A program made the translations under genes and the position numbers. Below the pieces are notes generated by a model. That model worked only from the letters and a program-made list of their open reading frames with translations. It had not been told where the DNA came from and did not search any database. This document shows positions 41,601 through 51,620 of a DNA stretch of 64,000 nucleotides, one piece after another (positions within the stretch are counted from its first letter, which is position 1; each line of letters opens with the position of its first letter). The stretch is from the NCBI RefSeq assembly GCF_035582795.1, contig NC_134366.1, positions 141,720,256-141,784,255 of the forward strand, written 5' to 3'. The DNA is from Mycteria americana. Taxonomy: Eukaryota; Chordata; Aves; Ciconiiformes; Ciconiidae.

Positions 41601-42498
41601 CACCTCAAAGTCAGGGTTGCTAATAATAGCTTTTCCCAAAGAAATGTAAGTGATGTGCAGGAACAATTCATACAGAATCATTTCAGGACCAGCAAGTGAC
41701 TCCAGGATATTCTCCAACAGACTTGCCAGTTTTGATACTTCTAATAAAGACAGATTTGTACCTGCTGGTTCAAATAGCAACTGCGAATAACAGAAATTTG
41801 GCAGGCTGCTAATATACACATTTGATGGCAAATAATATATTGCGGCACAGTATCTGGAAGCAGTTGCTCTGAAGTCTCTGTTGACTCACAGAACAGTAGC
41901 AGAATTAATGAAGTTTTGGGCTGCCCACAGATACTTACGAGCCCGCTAACTATATTTAATTGCATCAGATGAAAGCGTTGTGTGTCACTCTAAAGATCAA
42001 AACCTAGAATCTAAGATCTTCAAACAAATAGGCTGGTGGGTTGTTTTAATCAGACACTGAAGAATGTAATAAACCATTTCATAAAAGTAGATCAAAGATA
42101 TTGGATCAGTTGTTGCCAAACTATTTTTGGGACTGACTATTGATGACAACCAATCAAGAACACAGCCATCATAAAGTGATTTACTCAATTTAACTATGTA
42201 AGTTTTTGAGAATTTGATTTAAGAGCCAAAAAAAGGATGCAATGTATTTTTGTGTTAATGAGACACTTCTGGGGAAGAACTCCTGTTAAAAAAGGACTGC
42301 AATTTTGAAAAAAAATAATAAAACTTATAAAACCAGGTCAGAGAATAAATGGATGAAGTGTTAAAACAGGGAATAATAAAAACATTGCAAAGCCAACAGA
42401 GAAAGCAAGTAGTAATAGTAAAAACCAGGAAGAGTTACCTATTTTTTTTTTTTTTTAATATGTCTACATGCACATAGCTGTGTTTGATCTTTTTTCTG
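38610..42498. other. Non-coding stretch 3' of PEX2
   Basis: No gene recognised. A 19-base A run lies at 39,564-39,582 with no recognisable retrocopy before it. The rightmost part may be PEX2 3' UTR: the first canonical AATAAA on the minus strand downstream of the PEX2 stop that I found is at plus-strand 40,844-40,849, about 2.7 kb from the stop. An ATTAAA variant is at about 41,954-41,959. Neither is proved to be used. Confidence 0.4.
39564..39582 (+). repeat. Poly(A) run, 19 bases
   Basis: Uninterrupted A run. Such runs may mark a retroposon tail, but no recognisable retrocopy precedes it, so it is listed only as a simple repeat. Confidence 0.9.
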
Positions 42499-42829
42499 TG
42501 TGGTAGTGAGCTCTTAGTGAGGATTGGCACCCACCTTGACTGCACCAAACAAAGAGTGGCAAGTTCCAAAGACAGCATCTTGTGAGTAAACAGTTTTCTC
42601 CAGTGCCTCTGACTCGGAAGAATGCGGGTTACCTTGGGCAGCTGCCACGTTCCAATGGATCATGGACTGCGTCCCTCAGCTTTATAGGAAGAAGTGGGAG
42701 GTGGTCATACATAAGTCATTGAGGATCACAAACATATCACTGAGCGAGAAAATTAGTTTGGCCATCTCATGAAGGTCTAGAAGGTGCACTGTCTTAGCAC
42801 GGGAAGTGGTTGTATCTCCTGTAGGCACA
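42499..42829 (-). mobile_element. Candidate short LTR, minus strand (family not identified)
   Basis: On the minus strand this 331-base block starts TGTGCCTACAGG, has a TATA box in good position (CTATAAAG; plus-strand 42,680-42,687), becomes richer in G and C after it, and ends with GAGCTCACTACCACA. A TG...CA boundary pair, a central TATA box and a GC-rich stretch after it are what a short avian ERV LTR looks like. No matching target-site duplication was found beside these exact ends, and no poly(A) signal is evident, so the limits may be off by some bases. Alternatively it is ordinary sequence in the PEX2 3' UTR. Confidence 0.45.
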
Positions 42830-43327
42830 TGTTAACTATGGACTATCTATCTGTCTACCAGATGGATCACTTAAAGCTTATGGTCTATCGATAAAAGAGC
42901 AATTCTGAGTTAGAGAAAGAGTATGTCCTGTTACGGTGGCAGAATATGATGAAAACTATTAATAATCTCCTGAGATGACAATTCATCTTACACCTTTCCT
43001 TTTTGCAGTGGAACATGACACTGGGAATTCAAATTTAAAATATTCAAATTTAAAAGTATTCTTGAGGCATGACAAGGATGACTTTCCCACTATATCTATC
43101 TACTAGCTAAGTTGGTAATGGCAGAAGCTTTTACAACAAGCTTGAGAAAATCCACAAAATGGGTAAAAGCTTACTAGGAATTTTCTCTGTCTTTCAGGGA
43201 AGTATATAGCATGCAGTTAGGAAGTGGCAGGCTGACAGACTCTAGATCTAAGAAGGAATGACTTGACAACATAGGGGTACCAAACTGGGATCAAGTACTC
43301 TGACAGAGTAGAAGAGCTGGTGAACTC

Positions 43328-43344
43328 TTTTTTTTTTTTTTTTT
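43328..43344 (-). repeat. Poly(T)/poly(A) run, 17 bases
   Basis: Uninterrupted T run on the plus strand (A run in the PEX2 transcript sense), about 190 bases downstream of the PEX2 stop codon. In the transcript it would be an internal A-rich tract, prone to oligo-dT internal priming and easily mistaken for a poly(A) site. Confidence 0.9.
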
Positions 43345-43533
43345 CTTTCCTTCAGAGAGGCAAGTTGGCACTGTTACTCAGTAAAAAATGACCAGTAAAG
43401 ACATATGATACAACAAATTACAGAGTCTCCAAAACCATCTTTAAGCTGTCTGTTTACAATAATTTCTGCATTTTTCCATTAATCTCTGCAACATAGTATT
43501 TCATGTACAGTATAAAAACAAATCAACCCCATA

Positions 43534-44448
43534 TCAGGCATGCAATTCTGTCATTTCAATTTTATCTTTCAGTGGCTGAAGACTGTGTACCTCTGAGCTA
43601 CATTTAGGACATGTAAAATACATATCAAATAAATAGTTACTTTTAATACAGTAGTAACAAAAAACATGTGAACAGCCTATGGTATGAGGCATGGTAGGCC
43701 ATTCCCCACATAGCGAACATTCCTTGCAGTGAGCTGTTAAGGTGTTTTCACTATTGGAAAGACCTGCAATAGGCAAACACCAAGAAGAAATTTTAAGTTT
43801 TAGTTTCTGTACATTAATAAGCGGTAGCAGATAGATCAGAAATTCAGCAAAGCCATGCCATAAGAGCTCCCTGTTCATGTATTCAAATCCTACCTGACGA
43901 ACACTTTGTGGCTTGCAAAAAACTGACCTAATTCCTAGAATACGTTCTGTAAGCGTTGCAAATGTTCCCTTCTGAAGAAAAACCAGAAAATTTAGCAGTT
44001 CACAAAATTTAAGAAGTCCAGCTCCAAAGTTAATACAACGCTTAATTTTGCAGAAAGATTGCAGTTGACGATTGCTAAATAAATCATAACATCTTTCTTC
44101 CAACCATCTTCCACCAACCGTGAAAATAAGATACCATAACTTCTGGTGTTTGCTCAGAGGTTGGTATTTCTCTGTCTGAGATAAGTTATTCTTGTATTGA
44201 ATATTCAGAATAGCCTGTCCCACAGTTGCATTCTTGGAATAGATAGTGAATCTCCATAATATAAGCCATAAAAATGCTTTTACTTCTGGTTCAAAATGAG
44301 CAAACACCCCTGGTTTAAATCCATGAAAACAGCTAGTAAACTGGGACCACACTAGCTGTTCCAGGGCTTTGTTCAGTTCAAGAGCATCAAGTTGACTTAT
44401 TCTGAGCACTGGATTCACACTCTTTTCATTTCCAATGCTGGAGGCCAT
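43534..44448 (-). CDS. PEX2: Peroxisome biogenesis factor 2 (peroxin-2, RING E3 ubiquitin ligase)
   Basis: PEX2 is a peroxisomal membrane protein. With PEX10 and PEX12 it forms the ligase complex that ubiquitinates the import receptor PEX5 so it can be recycled to the cytosol; loss causes Zellweger-spectrum disease in humans. The frame is uninterrupted, 304 codons plus TGA (the human protein has 305). Hydrophobic membrane-type segments lie near residues 57-70, 104-112, 144-158 and 195-211. The C-terminal RING is complete, with C244, C247, C259, H261, C264, C267, C280 and C283 in C3HC4 spacing. Conserved family stretches include '[19 protein letters not shown]' (residues 187-205) and '[13 protein letters not shown]' (247-259). 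I chose the second in-frame ATG (MASS...): it has a strong start context (A at -3, G at +4), gives the family's length, and the earlier ATG at 44,481 falls upstream of the splice acceptor. The whole coding region is in one exon, as known for vertebrate PEX2. No damage is seen, so the gene is probably functional. Confidence 0.98.
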   Translation of the reverse strand: MASSIGNEKSVNPVLRISQLDALELNKALEQLVWSQFTSCFHGFKPGVFAHFEPEVKAFLWLILWRFTIYSKNATVGQAILNIQYKNNLSQTEKYQPLSKHQKLWYLIFTVGGRWLEERCYDLFSNRQLQSFCKIKRCINFGAGLLKFCELLNFLVFLQKGTFATLTERILGIRSVFCKPQSVRQVGFEYMNRELLWHGFAEFLIYLLPLINVQKLKLKISSWCLPIAGLSNSENTLTAHCKECSLCGEWPTMPHTIGCSHVFCYYCIKSNYLFDMYFTCPKCSSEVHSLQPLKDKIEMTELHA

Positions 44449-44467
44449 TTCTTCACAAAAAAAATTT
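44449..44467 (-). other. PEX2: PEX2 5' UTR part of the coding exon
   Basis: Nineteen bases between the inferred splice acceptor and the PEX2 start codon, including an eight-T run. The rest of the 5' UTR must come from one or more upstream exons that I could not locate. Confidence 0.75.
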
Positions 44468-44496
44468 CTAGGAATAAACACAAACAGATTTTAGTA
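44468..44496 (-). other. PEX2: Splice acceptor and branch-site candidate before PEX2 coding exon
   Basis: Read on the minus strand, a T-rich tract ends in TTCCTAG at 44,468, giving an AG|A acceptor. A TACTAAA branch-site match lies at 44,490-44,496, about 25 bases upstream, in the normal range. This supports an upstream non-coding exon and excludes the earlier in-frame ATG from the mature message. Confidence 0.8.
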
Positions 44497-46849
44497 TAAT
44501 GGAACATTTCCTATTTTTATTCTTATTAAAGATAACAAAGTTGTAATATACCAGCAGTAAACAAGAAATAACAAAAAAGGTTCTTCAGAATGCTATACTA
44601 ATATGCTACAAGTCTTTTCAGGAAGCTTTACGTTAACGGTATAAAATTTCATCACAAAAGAAGTTATATTGGACTATTTCTCACAAACAGTAACATTTGT
44701 ATTTGGTTATAGAGAAGTGTTTAACACCTTCCAGATATTTAGAAAACTCCACAGATTTTTCACTGTATAAATAATAAAAAAAAATTTCTGGGCATAACTG
44801 TAATATTCAATAGGATCTTTATAGGTCCAAAAAATAGAAGATCAGAAACAAGAATTGTAAGACTATGTGGTGTTTTATGGAGAAACAGGGAAAATGAACA
44901 TACTAACTAAAATCTAGAAGAGAACAGTGGGGTGGATAGAAATTATTGCCATATGAATACTTCAGCAGCTTCAGCTGAAAGTAAAATCTTAGAAATACTA
45001 ACAAATTTAAGGATTACATACAGAAATATATGGATGAAAATTAAGGTGGGAATGATAAAACTTGCTAAATAAAGGTAGCTACTTGTTTAGTTTAGAGAAG
45101 AATCATTATATGAGATTAAAGAAATATTCAGCATTCAGACATAAATTATCATACAGTACATCACTAAAGCCTGCATATATTTTCTAGAGTCTTTTGACAG
45201 GTGTGGGATTGTGCTACTTGTCATATAACAAATTTCCTGGCAAGATGATTAATGTATACTAGCAACTTCAACAAATGTATACTCTTCTTGTTCAAGCATT
45301 ACAGAGAAAAATAAAAATATTTGTTAAAATATTAACTTGTTTTAAGTGTTATTGTATCTGGAATTCTGTGACTAAGAAAATAAATGCAATAAATTACAAG
45401 AGCAAAATAAGGATAACGCCTCAGTAATGCAAAATTGTGGGGTAACTGATTTTTGGTTCCTTTTGTCCACATAAAAACCCAAGTGATTTAGAAGTGGTGT
45501 ATTTCAGGTAGTATGCAACTTATTTCATTTTCTAAACCCGATTCTTTGCATAACAGACAAGCAAGGGTCAACAGCCTTCTGGAGAAAGTACAGAAGAAGG
45601 TACTTCAAATCCTTATAAATGAGAGGAAGACCTGCTATAACACAAGACTGCTTTGAATAAAAGATGCCATATAGGATCCTATATAGGAATGGTTGCTAAT
45701 GATGCTAAGAATACTAAAAAAAAATCCTCCAAACCAATAACCGTTTGCTGAAACAGAGTGCACCAAAAGTTTTAAAACGCAGTATAAGACATTATTTGTA
45801 GCATTCCTACTGTTTTCTATACCTATAATTGGTCGTGTCTGTAAGGAAAATATCAAAGCTAACAGGAAATATGAGATTGTTCTTAATGTATGCTGTACAA
45901 CAGTAGTTTCCCATTACCTAAGACTGGCTACATGGGTAGGGCATACAATAGCTCCACTCCGTTTCTTTAAACTCCTCCTTCCTCATTAGTAAGCAAAATA
46001 CGGCTGAAGGTAGTATAAGGCCACCTCCTCCAGGCAAACAGCTATGGGGTTCATTGCATCAACCCACGCTGGCCTGACAAGCCAGTATACAAGGGTATAC
46101 AAAGGGAGTATACCCAAGCCTGTCTCACTGACACTTCTATCTTTTCTGTAGCAAGCACCAAGGCACAGGAAGTGTGGTTTTGGAAAGCATTATCCAGTAT
46201 CATTCCAACAACTTACCTCCTCCACTTTGTGATCAAAGGATCAATTCAACCCCTACTGGATCTTGCTTCACCACTCCAAAAACTCCAGCTCCAATGACTA
46301 TCCACCCTCCTACCCCTCATCTTCTCATCCCACTACCATTTTATGAGCCATAGTCTCTGAAAACCATCTCCTGTGGAACCTGTCACTCTGGTTTAGTGCT
46401 ATTCACTCATAACCCCTAAAAGTCTAGTGTCTTCTTCACTTCTGGTAACACCTCAGTCCCTTCTACTCATTTCACTCCATTTACTCATTTCACTTACCCT
46501 CCTACTACTGTTCTATACAATTCCCAATACACAAAATCCCCTTTCAAAATCCTGAAGTTATTCAAAAGAGACATCTTATCAAACAGCTTCCTTGATCCAT
46601 CTACTAAGACTATTTTCCATCATCAGTTCAACCATCTTTTCCAGCTGTCTTCCATTATCGCAGGTACTATGAGAAATGGCTGTTGTAGATTTCTCATAAA
46701 TAAGGTAGGCTAAATCTGTGCAGATTTTTATTTTCCCCAGTATAGCCAGATTACCTAAAGAAACCTCAGCAAGTGAGGAATAGGTCATCAGGAACTTTTC
46801 TGAAGCATCAAATACACAGGATTATGATGGATCATGAAATACACAAGAA
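44497..46849. other. Probable PEX2 intron sequence, nothing recognised
   Basis: AT-rich to about 46.0 kb, then a C/T-rich patch at about 46.2-46.56 kb without recognisable coding content. No exon or CpG cluster found. Confidence 0.5.
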
Positions 46850-47530
46850 AACCCATGGATCACTCTAGGCTGGGAGCTGACTGGCAGCATAGCTGCTTTG
46901 CAGAAAAGGACTTGGGGATTCTGGTAGGCAGCAAGCTGAACACAAGCCACCAGTGCATCCTTGTGGCAATAAGGCCTACTGGAGTGCATTCGCACACGCA
47001 CAGCTAGCGGACTAAAGGATGTGCTTATTCCCCTCTACTTGGCATTGGTGAGTCTATACCTGGGATACTACGGTTTGCTTCTTTTCTATCAATAGTACAA
47101 AAGAAATGTCAACAAACTGGAAGGAGTCCAGCCACTAATATCATCAGGGAGCCCCAACACTTGATATATGAGGAGAGCTTGAAGGAACTCAGATTGTTCA
47201 ACTTGAAGATAAGGCAGCTAAGAAGTGATCTAATAGTAATCTTCCACTCCCTAAAGGTTACAGAGAAGATTAAGTCAAACCTTTCTGTAAGATGCAGTGA
47301 AAGAAAGAGAGGCAATTGGCTGCAAGTTGCTACATGGGAAATTTCAATTGGACATATGGAAACTGGAACAGTTTGTGTAGAGGGACTGAAATCCCCATCT
47401 CTGGCGATTCTTAAAACCTGACCAAATGATGCCCTAAGCTACCTGTTCTAGCACTGAATTTACCCCCAATTTTCACAGGAGGATGGACTAGGTGTCATAA
47501 AGATCTCCCCCGGACTTTCCCAAAAATTTG
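46850..47530 (+). mobile_element. Old, degraded CR1 LINE, plus strand
   Basis: The plus strand carries, in order, mutated forms of CR1 3'-region blocks: 'gaaaaggacttggggattct' near 46,902; a 'gccaccagtgcatccttgtgg' type block near 46,945; a 'tatgaggagagcttga' type block near 47,166 matching the '[11 protein letters not shown]' region; 'ggttgcc..' equivalents near 47,320; and 'aggatggactaggtg' near 47,483, the equivalent of the 'ggttggactagatga' block close to the CR1 3' end. It is much more diverged than the copies at 20.8 and 58.1 kb, so it is an older insertion. Boundaries are approximate. Confidence 0.8.
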
Positions 47531-49974
47531 TGCATGTCTTGTCATAGAATCTAATTGATTAGTGACAATACACAGTTTTTCCATATCCATGATCCTTTAT
47601 GGAACCTTATTTGAAGGAAAACTTCAGTGAACCTGTCAGTGTGGGCTGGAACTTCGTATAGAGAAAATGGGAACCACTTTTGAACCAACAAGTCCAACCA
47701 CTGTTTGTTAGCCTTCAAAATTTTGCAAAATCCAACAAGTCTCCTTTTTTAAAAAATTAGGATCAACACCATATATACTGTTTAACTGTGACATATTTAA
47801 TGTCTCTTCCTGAATTACCAACTAGGAACTTCAGTGAACTTTGAAGTCACTTTTATATGGAAAGGAAGAATCTATATGGAAAATGAAGAATCTCAGACAA
47901 AAACATAAGCAACTAATAATAAAGATGTACTTCTTTAAAATCCTTTAAATTATGCATATAATATTCCTATGTAAGCAAAGCTTTCTTTTTGATGAACAGT
48001 TAGGAAAGCATTCTTAATTTAAGCAATAAAACTGGGCATTGGACTGAAGTTCTTTGTTCCTAAGAACACTGAAAGTTTGCCATAGGCCATGGCTGTTAAC
48101 CAGACCCTGCAAGTTACTTAAAGATTATATCCATATAGTTTTGATTTTAATATGTAAGCACATTTCAGTGTGTGTACTCCTATGTACAGGTTGAAGTGTT
48201 CTGCTATACACTATGCTTACTTCCAAACTGATTTAACGTTTTATTCCACTTACAGGGTAGCTACTTCCTCCCTGTAGACAAACATTAAAAGGGAAAGTTT
48301 GAAATCTGTATTTTCCTATGAAAAATGTCTGCAAATGTCCTAATGATTTGGATAACAGCAACTGTTTCTTTGAGAGAAGAGGCCTAAATTCTAATCACTC
48401 TTTATTTTGCTACAGTAGGGAATTGTCATTATATTCTTTATCTATGGTGTCCATTTTTTCAAGTGATAATAAATAAAGAATAAATAAATTATAATAAATA
48501 AAGTTTTACCTTTTAAAATTACCTCCTCTATACAAAATCCTTTCAGAAATGTGTTAGAATTCTCAGTTTGTACTGTTTTCACAAATAGTGGTCCTACAGT
48601 AGGAATAAATGAGAAATATTCTGGTTTAAAACTCTATCATAAACACGGCCTGTAACTGTCAAGACATTTAACTTGTACTTTTTAAATGTTATTTTTGCAT
48701 TCTACATTCTGCTGAGCTGCACAGACTATAAAGAGAATGTTGTCTTCCCTCCATGTTTCTGCATTAAATTCTATTTGTCATGTCCCTACTGTTTTAACTC
48801 TCTTATTTGGTCTATTTTAAATTATTTAAAATTTAAGAACTCAGAACTGTAGACCCAGTAAGGAAAGAGACAAATATCAATGCTCAGTTAAGGATGCCAT
48901 CAGCTTATATGATCAGAATTGAACAGTTAAAAATCAGGTGAAGATACATAATAAACTCTATGTGTGATTAACTTGTTAAATAAATACACTTTAAGACAAA
49001 ACACTAAAGAATACTACTTGAAAGGTTCTCCCTTGATTTTACACTGTCACAGATATTGCATAGAAAAAAAAAAATTGCCTCCCAGAAAAAAAAGCCCAGA
49101 GAACACTTCTTTCTTAAATAACCTATAGTTTGTCTGGCTTTTTTAAACTAAACAAATGAACAATCCCACTTGTACAGTACACTGTGCAACAACAAAAAAA
49201 TAATTATTGTATATCACCAGGGAAAGAAGAATTTTTTCTGGTATATGTTAGTGCTGTTATTGAGCACTGTACAAATTATGAATGAATATATTTTATTTGG
49301 AAACATGTTATTGACAGAAATCTATCAATAGTAATGTGAGTATTGTCAACAGCCTGTCAATATTAATGTAATTATGATTAAGGGGATAACATGGATTTTA
49401 GCTATAATACCAAGTAACATCTCCTGCATTGCTGCTATCAATATAAGCATTATTATTGACCTGTGTTGGGACTATCAGTATGAGATGTATTACCATCAGG
49501 CATATTTGTCAATGCATTCTGCCCACAGAAATTCTACATTTAAATTTACAGGTCTGTAAACTTCGCCTGCAGAAATATACAAATCCAAGTAACCTCTAGG
49601 GTGCCATTTTTTCCACAGGGCTATTCCACTGGGGATGAGTAATCAAGGGGTTTCTACTGTCTCAGTGCTACTGCAATTGCATTCCCTGTTTTTCTAGCAT
49701 AATCATTAGAAGACAGACAGACATATGCTATATGTAGAAGCTTCAAAATATTTTTAAGTATGATTTGTCAAAATACTTCTTGGGAAGCCAATTAAAAATA
49801 TATTTTATTAAGTCAAAAATGAACTTTGTTCCTTATGGCTCTAACTTAAAATTGCATTTAGGATGCAAGAAGTAGGACCTCCATTCACTTCACCAAGTTC
49901 ATGATTTAACTATTTTTGATAATCTCTTCTGTGCAGCCAAAACACGTAGTCTGAGCACTGTACTCATGCAGAGA
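47531..49974. other. Non-coding stretch, nothing recognised
   Basis: AT-rich sequence with an AATA-rich run at about 48,462-48,508. No exon or RNA gene could be supported. Confidence 0.5.
48462..48508. repeat. AATA/AATAA-rich low-complexity run
   Basis: Repeated AATAAA-like words on the plus strand over about 45 bases. These would look like poly(A) signals on that strand but are simple sequence. Confidence 0.8.
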
Positions 49975-51620
49975 CGGAATGGACCACAAGAGACCACCGA
50001 ACCCTAACTCAGCATGAACACAGGCTCAAAATATCTTGACAGATGCTTAACTACCACGAAAGCTGATTCCACACTTTCTCTAGGTAGTCTGTTCCAGTTT
50101 TTTCTCATATTCAATCCAAAGCATCCTTATCACAAATAAAGATGGTTTTCATTCCACAGGAGAAAACAGTAACAACAATTGAGAAGAATTTCCAGTTTGT
50201 CTGCATCTTCTCAAGATAAAAAAAATGGTGAGGGGACCAACTATATATAGAAGATTTGCCAAACTAGATAACATCCTCTTTCCTACAACATGCCTGGTAT
50301 GATCCTCCAGAAAAAAATTTCTTTATTTTTTTTTCAGCAGCATAGTTAGCATTTACCTTGAGGTCTACTATATCTTCAGATCTTTTTCTGTCTGAATAAT
50401 TATTTCCTGTCTGAATAATTATTTCCTGTTTTGTATTAATGTATTTGAGTTTTTCCTCTTAAGTGCAGTGCTTCACACTTGCCTGCATTGCTTTTCATCT
50501 TGTTGATTTCAGAGATTCTCTCCAAATTCATCAAGAATATTTTGGATTCAGAACTTATGTTCAAAACAAAGAAAAAACCCCCAAAACTTTCAACCCCTCT
50601 TCTGCTTAGTATCATCAGTAACTTTTATAAGTGTGTGTTATCTTCGATCATCCAACTCATTAATGCCTTTACATCTTGACAAGGTACTATAGATAATTAC
50701 TCTGTAAAGGCAATTTTTCAACTTGATGCTGATAATATCAGCATCTAATGGAGATAGTATCGATATTACATTTCCCTAGCTTGCTTATGTAGGGAAAAAG
50801 ACTTTATTAAAATCAAGCTGTATTGTACCTAAAGTTTTCCTCTTACTTACTAGCTTGTCGTCCTTTCCAAGAAGAGAAACAGATTGAGGTTTCTTATGAA
50901 CAGGTCACGTCAAACCATATTGGCTGTTTTACAATCTCTCTTCTGTGTATTTTTAGATACAAATTAATTGCTAAACTATTTACTCCTGAATCTTTATTTG
51001 GAATTGAAACTGAGAGCTCCAATAATTCTCTCAACAAAAGAATAGACACAAAACCACACACATACAAACACATTTTGTTGGCTATTTTCACCCTCTGGGA
51101 CATTAAACAAATAAATAAATAAAATAAAATATATAAAATCAGTGGTGCCTAATTCCTCAATCATTCTAGGATGAATTTTATTAGGATTTGCCACTTGAGC
51201 ACATCTATATTAAGATTCCTTAGGCTATTCTTTCTGTGCTTTGGTTCCACTCTTATTTCCTGTCTAAGATTAATTTTATGAAGTAGCAGGTCACAATATA
51301 TCTCTTTTATAAAGTATGAAGTAAAGAATCAGCCTTTGAAAATCTGTTACTTGTTCTCCTTTCTTATTTAGTAACAGATCTAGGTAATGGACCTATCCCT
51401 TTGTGCCTCCTCTTACTTAGATTTTTGGACCCTTTCATTGATTCTTTTCTTGTGCTTTGTAAATTGAAACTTATTTAATTCTTTAGAGTCACTAATTTTA
51501 TTCTTACATTCTTATGCTATTCCTTTACATTCATCCCTAATTGTGTTGCATTATTTTTGCCTGGACCACTCTCTTTTGATTTCCAGGCCACTGAAGAATT
51601 CCTGATACCTAAAGTCTCTT
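49975..51620 (-). mobile_element. Ancient long CR1 LINE relic, minus strand
   Basis: About 1.65 kb with a colinear run of diverged antisense CR1 blocks. From left: a 'gaccacaagagaccacc' block near 49,990 and a 'ggtagtctgttccag' block near 50,084 (3' UTR end); 'cttcacacttgcctgcattg' near 50,470 and 'agtatcatcagtaactttta' near 50,608, which encode antisense the reverse-transcriptase region around the F-A-D-D box, here decayed; 'ccatattggctg' near 50,916; 'attctaggatgaatttta' near 51,163; and ORF2 blocks up to about 51,600. The order matches long CR1 copies of the older amniote subfamilies. An AAAT-type simple repeat at about 51,105-51,135 interrupts it. Confidence 0.82.
50389..50426. repeat. 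19-bp perfect tandem duplication
   Basis: Units 50,389-50,407 and 50,408-50,426 are identical and adjacent, inside the ancient CR1 relic. The duplication must be younger than the CR1 insertion. Confidence 0.9.
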
